From: Saccharospirillum salsuginis
GTDB taxonomy: Bacteria; Pseudomonadota; Gammaproteobacteria; Pseudomonadales; Natronospirillaceae
Assembly: GCF_014651855.1 (NCBI RefSeq)
Contig: NZ_BMXR01000015.1
Location: 1-64,000, forward strand
Direction of reading: 5' to 3'
DNA: 64,000 nucleotides
The notes below the pieces were generated by a model that made no database searches, was not told the DNA's origin, and worked only from the letters and a program-made list of their open reading frames with translations. Positions 25,962-35,224 of this stretch are shown one piece after another (positions within the stretch are counted from its first letter, which is position 1; every line of letters begins with the position of its first letter). The position numbers and the translations under genes are program-made.

Positions 25962-26678
25962 TTATTTTTCCCGGGCCGCTTCGAAACAGGCCCAGGCTTG
26001 TTTGAAGTGTTCGAAGTTGAAATCCGGCGACTTGGCGGCATCGAGCACGATGCGTTCGCGCATCATCATGGTTTCGATGGCTTTGGGCAGTTCGGCTTGC
26101 GCGTCGTCCGGAATGATCACGGCGCCGTGCCGGTCGGCGTGGATCAGGTCACCCGGATTAACGGTGAGGTCGAAGACAGTAACCGGAATATCGTAGGCTT
26201 CGACGCGCACGAAGGCATGCGACGGGCCGATCGAGCCGGCGATGACCGGATAGTCCGGCGCCAATGCATCGAGGTCGCGCATGACGCCGTTAGTCAGGGT
26301 GCCCTGTAAACCGAAGCCTTTGTGCACCGTGGTATTGATCTCGCCCCAATACGCGCCGACGCAATCCGGGTAGTCGAGGTCTTCGATGACCACAACCGAG
26401 GGTTTGGGGGCTTCGGCCATGTATTGGTAGTAGGCCATGCGTCGCTCGGCGATAGCGCCCGGGTTTTCGCTCGTCGGTTCGGCGGCGCGCAACTGGGCGG
26501 TGCGGGCGTAGCCGACCATAGGCGGTTGCCTGGGGTCGGCCGCCAGCACGGTGCGGCGGGTGAAGCCGCTGCCCTGCCGCTTGCCCAGTACGACTTCGAT
26601 GGCGTTGGCGATGGTCGGGGTGTCGACAGCGCGCAGCGCGTCGAAATAGGCATTGTCGAAAGCGGTCTTGGTGGTCAT
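25962..26678 (-). CDS. RraA-like protein (aldolase/demethylmenaquinone methyltransferase-like fold)
   Basis: A 238-residue RraA-fold protein. GLQGTLTNGVMRDLDAL holds the conserved Arg-Asp pair, and VNPGDLIHADRHGAVIIPDD is the family signature. In catabolic clusters these proteins are usually 4-hydroxy-4-methyl-2-oxoglutarate/oxaloacetate aldolase-like lyases, while the original RraA inhibits RNase E. Here a lyase of a 2-keto acid intermediate is more likely. The ATG at 26678 overlaps the stop of the hydrolase gene by four bases. Confidence 0.8.
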   Translation of the reverse strand: MTTKTAFDNAYFDALRAVDTPTIANAIEVVLGKRQGSGFTRRTVLAADPRQPPMVGYARTAQLRAAEPTSENPGAIAERRMAYYQYMAEAPKPSVVVIEDLDYPDCVGAYWGEINTTVHKGFGLQGTLTNGVMRDLDALAPDYPVIAGSIGPSHAFVRVEAYDIPVTVFDLTVNPGDLIHADRHGAVIIPDDAQAELPKAIETMMMRERIVLDAAKSPDFNFEHFKQAWACFEAAREK

Positions 26679-27385
26679 GTCAGTCTCTCCAGCCAGGTGT
26701 TCAGGGCGGCGTTGACCGCGTCCGGGGCTTGCAGCGTCGACAGATGGCCGACGTGCGGCAGAACAACCAGTTCGCAGTCCGGCATCAGGGTCGCGATGGC
26801 CTCGTGTCGGTCCAGTGGGCAAAGTTGATCGTCCTCGCCCACCAACGCCAGGCCCGGTACGGTGACACCTTTCAATGTCTTGGTTTGCCCGGGCCTGTCA
26901 CGCAACGCGATCGATTGACGCAGAAAGACGGCCGGTCCCAGGTCTTCCGCCATGGTCAAAATCACATCCAGTTGGGCGCATTCGGTTTCGTGCGCGGCAC
27001 AATATTTCGGCGCCATCTGGTCGCGCATGACCTCAATCAGGCGGCCTTCGCGCACGGCCTGCATCTGGGGTTCGCGTTTTTCCCGCACCTCTTCCGGTTC
27101 CGCCCAGGGGTTGGTGTCCATCAAAGCCAAACCGGCGATGCGGTCCGGTGCCTGGCGCACCATTTCCATCGCCAGGATGCCGCCCATGGACAAACCGCCC
27201 AACGCGAACCGCGGCCAGGGCGTGTCCGCCAGTACTCTGCGTGCCAGTTCGGTCATCGAATCGGCCCCGGTGATATCGGCGACGACCACCGGGCGCTCCG
27301 ATTGGAACGCCTCGATCTGGGGCGCGAACAAGCGTTCGTCGCACATCATTCCGGGGAGCAACAGCAGGGGCAGTTCAGTCGACAT
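26675..27385 (-). CDS. Alpha/beta hydrolase
   Basis: A 236-residue alpha/beta hydrolase: nucleophile serine in GLSMGG, acid in VGEDDQLCP and histidine in HVGHLSTLQAP. The N-terminal LLLLPGMMCDERLF is the oxyanion region. Similar enzymes cleave lactones, esters or C-C bonds in catabolic pathways. Its start overlaps the end of the bicupin gene by 11 bases, so translation is probably coupled. Confidence 0.85.
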   Translation of the reverse strand: MSTELPLLLLPGMMCDERLFAPQIEAFQSERPVVVADITGADSMTELARRVLADTPWPRFALGGLSMGGILAMEMVRQAPDRIAGLALMDTNPWAEPEEVREKREPQMQAVREGRLIEVMRDQMAPKYCAAHETECAQLDVILTMAEDLGPAVFLRQSIALRDRPGQTKTLKGVTVPGLALVGEDDQLCPLDRHEAIATLMPDCELVVLPHVGHLSTLQAPDAVNAALNTWLERLT

Positions 27386-28343
27386 GAGTCGGCCCCGCCG
27401 GGTCGTCGGTGTTGCGCACCAGGAATAAGGCGGTCTCGCCGCTCATCGTCGGTTCGATGACGCGCTCGCTGCCGGGTGGCACGGCGCAGGTGTCGCCCGG
27501 CGCCAGTGTCGCCGAAACGCCGTCGACCGTGACGCGCCAATGGCCGCGATGCACCATCAGGATTTCATGGCGATCGGTGCGGTAGGCGTCGCCCAATCCG
27601 ACCTGTCCACGTTGCAGGAAGTCGATCTCGAATCCGGGTTTATCTTTTAACCACCCGTCCGCACCAAGCACGCGCAACGGTGCCTGTCGCGCCAGGGCTT
27701 CTATATCCCGGTAGCGGGCGACATAGTCGGGAATCACCGCGTTCTCGTGCACCACCGGGAACTGCTTCAGTTCCTCCGGCGTCAGCAACGGCATCGGCTT
27801 GATGCCCTCCGGCAATTGCTCGCCCTTTTTACTGTCGTACAGCTTGCCGTTCTCGGCCAACACCAGGCCGTGCTCGCGCGCCGCCTCGATAACGTGTGGC
27901 GCCCAGATGACACCGCCGCCGGCATCGTCGCCGCCGAGCACGGCCATCAGCATGCCGTAGTCGTCGCCAATGTTTTCGAAGCCGCGGAAAATACCGGTCG
28001 GGATATTGAACAGATCGCCCGGCTCGGCGATGAACTCACCATCGGTGCCGTGCTCACCCCAGAAAAACCGCCAGCGACCGCTGTGGACGAAAAACACTTC
28101 GGCGGTGCGATGGGTGTGCAGCGAGTTCGTGCAACGCGGCGGCTGGCCGGCGGCGCCGATGTTGAAGCCGGGTGTCTCGCGAATGTGGACGTATTGATCC
28201 GGGCTTTCGGACACACCCGCCCCGATAATGGTGAAGTTTTCTTTCTGGTTGGAGCCCGGCGTGTGAGCATCGATAAAGGCTGTGCGACAGGGCACCAGAT
28301 CGCCGTAGCGAACGATGCGCTGTTCCAGAGTGCTGGCATCCAT
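27375..28343 (-). CDS. Bicupin protein
   Basis: A 322-residue protein with two cupin domains. The first (about 60-150) has HTHRTAEVFFVHSGRW with metal-ligand-like His and Glu; the second (about 245-310) has HEILMVHRGHW and APGDTCAVPPG. The arrangement is like gentisate dioxygenase or sugar-isomerase bicupins, but I cannot assign a reaction. It lies between SnoaL-like copy 2 (4 bases upstream) and the hydrolase. Confidence 0.75.
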   Translation of the reverse strand: MDASTLEQRIVRYGDLVPCRTAFIDAHTPGSNQKENFTIIGAGVSESPDQYVHIRETPGFNIGAAGQPPRCTNSLHTHRTAEVFFVHSGRWRFFWGEHGTDGEFIAEPGDLFNIPTGIFRGFENIGDDYGMLMAVLGGDDAGGGVIWAPHVIEAAREHGLVLAENGKLYDSKKGEQLPEGIKPMPLLTPEELKQFPVVHENAVIPDYVARYRDIEALARQAPLRVLGADGWLKDKPGFEIDFLQRGQVGLGDAYRTDRHEILMVHRGHWRVTVDGVSATLAPGDTCAVPPGSERVIEPTMSGETALFLVRNTDDPAGPTHVD

Positions 28344-28347
28344 TGGT

Positions 28348-29316
28348 TTACCCCTTATGCAGCAGAATTTGTTTCCAGATGGCGGATTCGTCGAACAGGA
28401 CCCACTCCCGATTCAAACCGCGCGGACCGAACTCGGCGTGGCTGATACCCATGACATGCACAGGCGCACCGGTGGGCGGGCTGAAAGCCCCGACGCCATC
28501 GTGCGTGCCGGTCAGGCTCCAGCGCACGGCGGCGCGATCGGCCATGCCGGCGTCCTGACGGCCGATGATGTGGTGCACCTTGAACTCGGCGAACGGAAAT
28601 GCCGAGCGCAGGCCCAGCCAGAAGCGGTCGGCCGCGTCCCGGCCATGCTCGGTCACGCCACCGGGCAATTCCAACTGCACGGCCCGGTCATAGGTTTCGC
28701 GAACGGCGCGCAATTCGGCGTTCATGATGCGCTCCAGGAATTCGGCGTAACGCAGACCGAGCGGGTGCTCGTTACCCCGGCTCTGGTAGGGTCCGGCGAC
28801 GTCCTGATCCGGTGTGAACGGTCGCTTGGCGTGCTCGGCGCCACCTTCCTGTTCGATCTGGTCGGCCGCGAAGCGTTGCGGGTCCAGGCCCAACTGGCGC
28901 ACGACCGCGCCCAGGTCGCGGATCATCCACTCGTCCGTGATTTGATTGTCGATGCAGTAACAGTCGGCAATGATCCGGAACTGAAGACGCTTGCTGGTCG
29001 GCGGACCGAACACGCCGTGGCCGCGATGCGTCGCGGTGGAAAAAATGCGATGCGAGGACAGAAACCCCGCATCCTCGTCGCCACACCAGATGACATCCTC
29101 GCCGAGCAGGGTACGGTCCGGAAATTCGGCCAGGGTTCCCATGGTGGCGGCGATGACGTTTTCGTTGCCCTGGGTCAGCCCGGCGGGCGTGCGCACCGGT
29201 AGAGTGTCGCCGTAATAACGGCGCAGGGTATCGAGCCCCCGACCTTCCCAGATCTCTTCGGTGATCTTGATGATGTAGTCGGGCAGGTCACGAAACTGTG
29301 AGTCAAAATTTTTCAT
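28348..29316 (-). CDS. Two-domain SnoaL-like (NTF2-fold) protein, island copy 2
   Basis: A 322-residue protein with two SnoaL-like halves. The first has IIADCYCIDNQITDEWMIRDLG, given here in part as DCYCIDNQITDEWMIRD; the second ends with NREWVLFDESAIWKQIL. It is more divergent from the other two SnoaL-like proteins of the island. Its start overlaps the end of the LacI gene by 14 bases. No catalytic assignment can be made. Confidence 0.75.
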   Translation of the reverse strand: MKNFDSQFRDLPDYIIKITEEIWEGRGLDTLRRYYGDTLPVRTPAGLTQGNENVIAATMGTLAEFPDRTLLGEDVIWCGDEDAGFLSSHRIFSTATHRGHGVFGPPTSKRLQFRIIADCYCIDNQITDEWMIRDLGAVVRQLGLDPQRFAADQIEQEGGAEHAKRPFTPDQDVAGPYQSRGNEHPLGLRYAEFLERIMNAELRAVRETYDRAVQLELPGGVTEHGRDAADRFWLGLRSAFPFAEFKVHHIIGRQDAGMADRAAVRWSLTGTHDGVGAFSPPTGAPVHVMGISHAEFGPRGLNREWVLFDESAIWKQILLHKG

Positions 29317-30334
29317 GGTCGTATCCTGGCGGTATGCGTGCGGACCCCCGAACGATCAGAGGCCCTTCGATTTCGATGCGTTTGGCGTCGGTGCCGGGGT
29401 TGTCCAGTCGCTCTAGCAGGGCGTTGACGGTGGCATCGACCATGGCGTCCACCGGCTGTGCCATCGTGGTCAGGTTGTAGGCCAGAGCCTTGGCCAGCGG
29501 TACGTCGTCGTAGCCGATAACGGAGACATCGTCCGGCACCCGTAAGCCCAACTCGAACCGCAGGGTATCGAGCACGGCCAGCGCCATATGATCGTTGGCG
29601 GCGAATATGGCATCCGGGTGGCTCGACTCGGGACCCCGATACAACGACAGGATGGCTTCGCGAGCCAGGTCCTGCCGGTAATCGCCGAGCGCCCGCACGT
29701 GCAGCTCCAGACCGTGCGCCTGCAACCCCTCAACAAAGCCTGTTTCCCGGTCCCGGTTCGTGGACGACCCTTCGAAACCGGACAGATAAGCGATGCGGCG
29801 ATGCCCCCCGGCCACCAGAAAATCCGCAACCTCGCGTCCGCCCTTGCGGTTGTTGGAGGTAATGGCGGTCACGTCTTCGGCGTCGATCGCCCGGTTGAAC
29901 AGAATGACCGGCACGGCCACCGAGTGGCAGGCATCGATCCAGTCCGGTGACAGCGACACCGAGGCGAGTACGACCGCATCGATCTGGTACTGCAGGAATT
30001 CCTCGACGATGGCGTCGGCCGGCTCGTTGCTGTCGGCGAAAAACATTAGGCTGTGGTAACCGCGTTTCTGCAACTCACGGGACAGCTTTTCCAGCGCCAC
30101 CGGGTAGTACTGGTTTTCCATATAACCGAATACGAAACCGATGATCTTGCTGCGCCTCGTGATCATCGAACGCGCCATGACATTGGGCTGATAGCCCAAC
30201 TCCTTGGCGGCTCGCAAAATCTTCTCGCGCGTGCTGGCTTTTACCGACGAGCCGGGCGTGAATGCCCGACTGACGGCGGACTGACTGACACCGGCCAATT
30301 GAGCGACATCACGGGAACTCGGTTTGCGTTTCAT
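29303..30334 (-). CDS. LacI-family repressor of the island
   Basis: A LacI/GalR regulator of about 343 residues: N-terminal helix-turn-helix (RDVAQLAGVSQSAVSRAF) and hinge (KELGYQPNVMARSM), then a sugar-binding periplasmic-fold core (IAYLSGFEGS, DAIFAANDHMALAVLD, SVIGYDD). The ATG at 30334 overlaps the SDR stop as ATGA; an ATG at 30346 is also possible. The ligand is probably the substrate or an intermediate of the island. Candidate operators lie at 37611-37655 in front of the transporter genes. Confidence 0.9.
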   Translation of the reverse strand: MKRKPSSRDVAQLAGVSQSAVSRAFTPGSSVKASTREKILRAAKELGYQPNVMARSMITRRSKIIGFVFGYMENQYYPVALEKLSRELQKRGYHSLMFFADSNEPADAIVEEFLQYQIDAVVLASVSLSPDWIDACHSVAVPVILFNRAIDAEDVTAITSNNRKGGREVADFLVAGGHRRIAYLSGFEGSSTNRDRETGFVEGLQAHGLELHVRALGDYRQDLAREAILSLYRGPESSHPDAIFAANDHMALAVLDTLRFELGLRVPDDVSVIGYDDVPLAKALAYNLTTMAQPVDAMVDATVNALLERLDNPGTDAKRIEIEGPLIVRGSARIPPGYDHEKF

Positions 30335-31095
30335 CGCGCGGTCCATCCTCCGTCCACCATCAAGGCCGTGCCGGTCACCAGGGCACTGGCATCACTGGCC
30401 AGAAACACCACCGGCCCCATCAGATCCTCGATCTCGCCAACCCGGCCGAGGGCAATGTTGTCCGTCACCCACCGGGTAAAGTCGGCGTCCGCCAACATCG
30501 GCTCGGTCAAGGGGGTGCGAATAAACGTGGGACACAGCGTATTGATGCGAATGCCGTGCGCACCCAGCTCCAGTGCCATCGACCGGGTAAACCCCTCGAC
30601 GGCGTGCTTGCTCGCGCAATAGGCCGCGCGCTTGGGGCCACCCACATGCCCCATCTGACTCGACAGGGTTATCAGGCTGCCGGGCTTCCCCGCGCGAATC
30701 AGCTTGTCGGCCACCCGCTGGGCGATGAAAAAGGCCGAGCGGGTGTTCAGCGACATCGTGAAATCAAAGTCCTCGGGCGTGACCTCGAGCGCCGGTGGGT
30801 GCCGGGCCCCGCCGGCGCTGGACACCAACACATCAAAGGGAGGCTCCGCATCGACGAACCGGCTCACGGCATCGAGATCGGTCACATCCAGCGTCACGGC
30901 ACGGGCGTCGCCGCCGCGTGCTCGAATCGCCTCGGCGACGGACTCGATCTCGGCCTGCGTGCGCGCCGTCAGCGTCACCTCGGCACCGGCCTCGGCCAGC
31001 GCCACCGCGCAAGCCAGGCCAATGCCCCGGCCCGCCCCGGTGACCAGGGCGCGCTTGCCGTCGAGTCGAAAACTGGGGGTTTTTGGCAGTTCCAT
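30331..31095 (-). CDS. Short-chain dehydrogenase/reductase
   Basis: A 254-residue classical SDR: Rossmann motif TGAGRGIG, SSAGG in place of NNAGG, catalytic serine in LSSQMG, and Y-x-x-x-K in AAYCASKHA. It starts six bases after the stop of the HpsN-like gene. Together they may carry out two oxidation steps of a polyol or hydroxy acid. Confidence 0.88.
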   Translation of the reverse strand: MELPKTPSFRLDGKRALVTGAGRGIGLACAVALAEAGAEVTLTARTQAEIESVAEAIRARGGDARAVTLDVTDLDAVSRFVDAEPPFDVLVSSAGGARHPPALEVTPEDFDFTMSLNTRSAFFIAQRVADKLIRAGKPGSLITLSSQMGHVGGPKRAAYCASKHAVEGFTRSMALELGAHGIRINTLCPTFIRTPLTEPMLADADFTRWVTDNIALGRVGEIEDLMGPVVFLASDASALVTGTALMVDGGWTAR

Positions 31096-31101
31096 AGTGT
31101 C

Positions 31102-32415
31102 TTATTCCGGTTGTACCGCGCTGTAGGGTTCGACGTCGCGATGGCCGTACCGCCGCACGCGCAGGTTGGCTTGTTCCCCGTGACCGGCGAAGCCTTCCAG
31201 CGCACACAGGCGCGAGCAGTACTCGCCCACGGTCGCGGACGCCTCGTCGGTCAGGACTTTCTGATAGGTGCAGGTCTTGATGAATTTACCGACCCACAGG
31301 CCCCCTGTATAGCGCGCGGCCTTTTTGGTCGGCAGCGTGTGGTTGGTGCCGATGCACTTGTCGCCGAACGACACATTGGTGCGCGGCCCCAGAAACAGTG
31401 CGCCGTAGTTGGTCATGTTGTCCTTGAACCAGTCGTCGCGGTCGGTCATCACCTGCACATGCTCGGACGCGATCTCATCAGCAATGCTCAGCATTTCCTC
31501 ATAGCTCTCGGCGACGATCACCTGACCGTACTCCTCCCAGCTCTGCCGTGCCGCCTCGGCCGTCGGCAGAATACCCAACTGACGCTCGACCTCGGCCATC
31601 GTCTCACGCGCGAGTTTCTCGGAATTGGTCAGCAACACGGCCGGGGAATTGGTACCGTGCTCTGCCTGCCCCAACAGATCGATGGCGCACATTTCGCCGT
31701 CGACCGTCTCATCGGCGATGACCAGCGTCTCGGTCGGCCCGGCGAACAAATCGATGCCGACCCGGCCGAATAACTGACGCTTGGCTTCCGCGACAAACGC
31801 ATTCCCCGGCCCCACGAGCATGTCGACCGGTTTGATCGACTCGGTACCAATGGCCATGGCACCCACGGCCTGAATACCGCCCAACGCATAGATCTCATTC
31901 GCTCCGGCCAGATGCTGCGCCGCGACAATGGCCGCTGCCGGCTGCCCCTTGTACGGCGGCGCACAGGACACAATACGCTTCACCCCGGCGACATTGGCGG
32001 TCAACACCGACATATGCGCCGACGCGACCATCGGATACTTGCCACCGGGCACGTAACAGCCGACGGAGTTCATCGGAATGTTCTTGTGCCCGAGAATCAC
32101 CCCCGGCAAGGTCTCGACTTCAATATCCTGCAACGCGGCACGCTGATGCTCGGCAAAACGACGCACCTGCGTTTGTGCGAATTCGATGTCTTTCAATTCC
32201 CGGTCGCTCAAACTGTCGAGGCAGGCCTGAATTTCCTGATCCGTCAATCGATAGCTCTCACGTTCCCAGCTGTCGAATTTGATGGACATGTCACGGATGG
32301 CCGCATCGCCCCGTTGCTCAATATCATTCAACGCGTTTTCAACAATGCCGCGTACCTTGGCATCAATTTCAGCAACGGCACTGGCTTCTTTTCCGGTCTT
32401 CAAATAAGTGGCCAT
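31102..32415 (-). CDS. Histidinol-dehydrogenase-family enzyme, HpsN-like
   Basis: A 437-residue NAD-dependent dehydrogenase of the HisD family. Family blocks are clear: VGCYVPGGKYP, ALGGIQAVGAMAIGT, VGPGNAFVAEAKR, AGPTETLV, LLGQAEHG and GTNHTLPT. The tail ARYTGGLWVGKFIKTCTYQ and the absence of other his genes point to the catabolic branch, in which HpsN oxidises 2,3-dihydroxypropane-1-sulfonate. The true substrate here is unknown: the companion genes differ from hps clusters (ABC transporter, SnoaL-like proteins, RraA-like protein). Probably the first enzyme of the pathway. Confidence 0.82.
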   Translation of the reverse strand: MATYLKTGKEASAVAEIDAKVRGIVENALNDIEQRGDAAIRDMSIKFDSWERESYRLTDQEIQACLDSLSDRELKDIEFAQTQVRRFAEHQRAALQDIEVETLPGVILGHKNIPMNSVGCYVPGGKYPMVASAHMSVLTANVAGVKRIVSCAPPYKGQPAAAIVAAQHLAGANEIYALGGIQAVGAMAIGTESIKPVDMLVGPGNAFVAEAKRQLFGRVGIDLFAGPTETLVIADETVDGEMCAIDLLGQAEHGTNSPAVLLTNSEKLARETMAEVERQLGILPTAEAARQSWEEYGQVIVAESYEEMLSIADEIASEHVQVMTDRDDWFKDNMTNYGALFLGPRTNVSFGDKCIGTNHTLPTKKAARYTGGLWVGKFIKTCTYQKVLTDEASATVGEYCSRLCALEGFAGHGEQANLRVRRYGHRDVEPYSAVQPE

Positions 32416-32507
32416 TTTCTTCGGCTCCTACTGTGTGCGTATTGGTTTTGTTCTGTGGTTGCTCGGGTGGTTGGTTTTAGTTCTGTGGCTGCTGGCCCGC
32501 GCCGGCT

Positions 32508-32616
32508 GCCGGGTACTCCCGCTCAGGGTCGCGCGGGGTGCCGCCCATTCAACCCATCCATGGGAGCTAGACCACAGCATCCCTGCTGTGGACTTCCCTG
32601 ACCGGGAGCACCCGGC
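32508..32616 (-). repeat. Family A palindromic repeat, copy 4
   Basis: Arms 32508-32528 and 32596-32616 match at 19 of 21 positions; the inner stem is CCACAGC/GCTGTGG. The core is on the minus strand (GGGTCGCGCGGGGTGCC then CCCATCCATGGG). Confidence 0.8.
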
Positions 32617-32709
32617 ATCCGTCGCTCACTACCAAGTCCACTACCCCAAACCCATCCATCAGTTCCTGAATTAACACTGTGTGATGAGTTGGTGTGATAG
32701 AGCATTGGA

Positions 32710-32806
32710 TGCCGGGGGTACGTTTGCGGGGATGTCCGCAGCATGGATGCTGCGGCCAAGCCTACATGGATGTATTTACGGCGACCCCGCAGGCGTATCC
32801 CCGGCA
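32710..32806 (+). repeat. Family A palindromic repeat, copy 5
   Basis: Arms from TGCCGGGGGTACG at 32710 and CCCCGGCA ending at 32806, with a few mismatches; inner stem CCGCAGC/GCTGCGG; core GCCTACATGGATGTATTTAC then GGCGACCCCGC, the closest copy to the family consensus. Confidence 0.8.
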
Positions 32807-32853
32807 GCCAATGCGGTACCACTGACACCAGATCCAACCCAGCCACAGTCACA

Positions 32854-34071
32854 TCAGCCCTTGACAGCCCCGGCCGTCAGGCCGGAGACGATTTGTTTCT
32901 GGAAGACCATGACCAACAGGAACAGCGGCGCCGTGATCGACGCGGCCGCCGCGATGGCTTCGATCTGGTCGGTGGCCGTGGTTTCGCGATTGAAATACTG
33001 CGTGATCGCCGGAACCATCGTCTGACTCTGGTTATCGAGCAGCAGCGACGTGACCAGGTAATCGTTGTACGCCAACAGGAACGAGAACAGCCCTGTGGTG
33101 ATCACCCCCGGCCACATCACCGGCATGATGACCTGGCGAAACGCCTGAAAATGGGAACAGCCATCGATGCGGGCCGCTTCATCCAGATCCTTCGGGACCG
33201 TCATGAAAAAGCTGCGCAGCATCCAGATGGTGAACGGCTGGTTGATGGCGACCAGCACCGCGATCACGGCCAAGGGTTGGCCATAGAGCGTCGGTGGTGT
33301 CTCGCTGAAGGCACTTAACACCACACCGAGGATCGGTGTATCCCACAGCATCTGGAAGAACTCGCGCGACTGGATGAATACCGGCATGTACCCGGTCACC
33401 AGCACCGAGTGCGGCAGTGCGCGAAACACCAGCGCGGCGATCAGCAGCCAGAAGGCAATGGCGGATGTAGTGCGCGACAGCGCGTACGCCGCCAGGGTTC
33501 CAACGGTGAGCGAGATGGTGACCACACCGACGGTGACGATGATGGAGTTCTTGAACTGCTCGTAGAAGGTGTTGTCGATCCAGACCGCGTAGTAGTGCTC
33601 AAGCGTTATGCCGACCAGCGGTTTGGCGAGGAGGCCGACCAGGGGTATCCAGCCCAGTACCACTTCCAGTGCCGCCGTGATGCCGGGCAACAGGAAGCCG
33701 AAGCCGACATACAGGATCACCAGATAGGCGAGACCGAGAAAAATGCCGCCCATAAACCGCTGACCGCCCGGTGCGAACAACGCCAGGCCGGGTTGGGCGA
33801 GGCGGACCGGCAACTGATAGGCGACAACCAGGAAGAACCCGCCGACAGCGAGGTCGATCAGCGACAGCGCTTCGCCTTCACTCTGGGTGTTCGGGCCGAA
33901 CAGAACTTCCAGCGGGTTCGACGCGAAGGCGTCAACCGGCAGTTTGAACGACATAACGACCACCCAGAACAGGGGAAAGGCCGCGACGACGATCCAGAAC
34001 AACAGGAAGGAGTAAGTGCCGACCTTCAACCAGGGGGGCTGGCGCATGGCGTTGGGTATTGTGTTTTCCAT
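32854..34071 (-). CDS. Carbohydrate-type ABC permease (MalG-like) with membrane insertion
   Basis: A 405-residue inner-membrane permease of the MalG group; the coupling EAA loop is DLDEAARIDGCSHFQAFRQV. MalG-type proteins are usually about 280-300 residues. Here about 90 residues with two or three extra hydrophobic segments (about 62-150) are inserted between the first membrane helix region and the ITLEHYYAV segment, and the periplasmic loop before QPFTIWMLR is also enlarged. The ATG at 34071 has GGAG nine bases upstream and follows the partner permease stop by four bases. Confidence 0.87.
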   Translation of the reverse strand: MENTIPNAMRQPPWLKVGTYSFLLFWIVVAAFPLFWVVVMSFKLPVDAFASNPLEVLFGPNTQSEGEALSLIDLAVGGFFLVVAYQLPVRLAQPGLALFAPGGQRFMGGIFLGLAYLVILYVGFGFLLPGITAALEVVLGWIPLVGLLAKPLVGITLEHYYAVWIDNTFYEQFKNSIIVTVGVVTISLTVGTLAAYALSRTTSAIAFWLLIAALVFRALPHSVLVTGYMPVFIQSREFFQMLWDTPILGVVLSAFSETPPTLYGQPLAVIAVLVAINQPFTIWMLRSFFMTVPKDLDEAARIDGCSHFQAFRQVIMPVMWPGVITTGLFSFLLAYNDYLVTSLLLDNQSQTMVPAITQYFNRETTATDQIEAIAAAASITAPLFLLVMVFQKQIVSGLTAGAVKG

Positions 34072-34075
34072 GGGT

Positions 34076-35101
34076 TCAGGCTCCGGTTCGATGTTCACGC
34101 CAGGTCCGGCGCAGCACGGGAATCAAGATGATGATGATGCCAACCATGGTGAGCATGGATGAGGCCGAGGCTCGGCTGATGGCACGGTTGCCACTGTCGT
34201 CCGGTGTCAGGTAGTCGAAGGTGAGCCATTGCAATGAAATGACATGGGCTTCGCTTGAGAAACCGATGACTTCCTCGAACACACGGTAAGCGTCCATCAG
34301 ATGAATCATGGTGACGAAAATGATCAGCGGCTGCAGGTGCGGCACGATGACATAGCGCAGTCGCTCCCAGCGGGAAGCACCGTCGACGGTGGCGGCATCC
34401 AGCGTGTCCTGATTGACCGTCTGCAGGCCGGCGTAGAAGATCACAAAGGCAAAGGGCGCGACGTGCCAGACCCGGTAGAAGAGCATAAGCAGTTCAATGG
34501 TCCAGCCCTGGGCGAACATGGAAATGTCCTGCCCGGTCAGTTGTTCCAACCCTCGGGTGATCAGGCCGTCACCGATGAACAACCAGCGGATGGACAGCGC
34601 GCCGATCACCGGTGTGATGATGAACGGCAACAGCGACACGAAAATGATGGGGCCGCGCAAGGTACGCACACAATTGTTCACCGCCATGGCGATGCTGAGC
34701 CCGACAACCAGGACAAACGGCAAGGTGATCAGGGTGAACATCACGGTAAATCGCAAGGCCTTGTAGAAGTCGATGGTTCGAAACGGTTCCAGCCACTGCC
34801 CCTGAGTGAAAGCCCGCTTGACCCGTTCCGGTTGCAACAGGGTGCGATAGGTATCCAGCCCGACAAACACCGTATTCGTCAGGACTTCTCCGTTGTCCTT
34901 GATGATGGGTTTGCGGCGCACTTCGGTGGTGCAGGTCTGGGTGGTGAAACCGGGTGTGCAGGATTCCACCGTCACGTCCTCGTAGACACTGCGGGTCACG
35001 TAAAAGCTGCCGATAAACACGCTGATCAGGGGCGCGGCGATGAACACCAGCATCATGATCAGGGACGGACCGACAAAGAGATAAAACGTCTTTCTGTTCA
35101 T
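34076..35101 (-). CDS. Carbohydrate-type ABC permease (MalF-like)
   Basis: A 341-residue permease with MalF-type EAA loop (TLDAATVDGASRWERLRYVI). The first periplasmic loop is long (about 35-105) and carries two cysteines, CTPGFTTQTC, which could form a disulfide. The ATG at 35101 gives MNRKTFYLFVGPS. Pairs with the MalG-like permease immediately downstream. Confidence 0.88.
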   Translation of the reverse strand: MNRKTFYLFVGPSLIMMLVFIAAPLISVFIGSFYVTRSVYEDVTVESCTPGFTTQTCTTEVRRKPIIKDNGEVLTNTVFVGLDTYRTLLQPERVKRAFTQGQWLEPFRTIDFYKALRFTVMFTLITLPFVLVVGLSIAMAVNNCVRTLRGPIIFVSLLPFIITPVIGALSIRWLFIGDGLITRGLEQLTGQDISMFAQGWTIELLMLFYRVWHVAPFAFVIFYAGLQTVNQDTLDAATVDGASRWERLRYVIVPHLQPLIIFVTMIHLMDAYRVFEEVIGFSSEAHVISLQWLTFDYLTPDDSGNRAISRASASSMLTMVGIIIILIPVLRRTWREHRTGA

Positions 35102-35224
35102 TGGGTTCTGCCCGGTTTGATGGCACAACCAAACCGCCGGATCGTGCTCAGCCGTTTGATTGATGGAAAACGGAGGGGCCGGTTTCCGGTCCCCTCAAAG
35201 AGACGCCGTCGTAACGGGTCGGTA

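Larger units (their letters stand above)
32416..32853. other. Gap between HpsN-like gene and permease, with two family A repeats
   Basis: A 438-base gap on the minus-strand gene set. Two family A palindromes in opposite orientation (32508-32616 and 32710-32806) take up about half. I see no gene. The repeats may separate expression of transporter and enzyme genes. Confidence 0.5.

Noticed and set aside
31102..32415. Biosynthetic histidinol dehydrogenase hisD
   Set aside because: No histidine biosynthesis genes nearby; the neighbours and the C-terminal sequence fit the catabolic HpsN-like branch.
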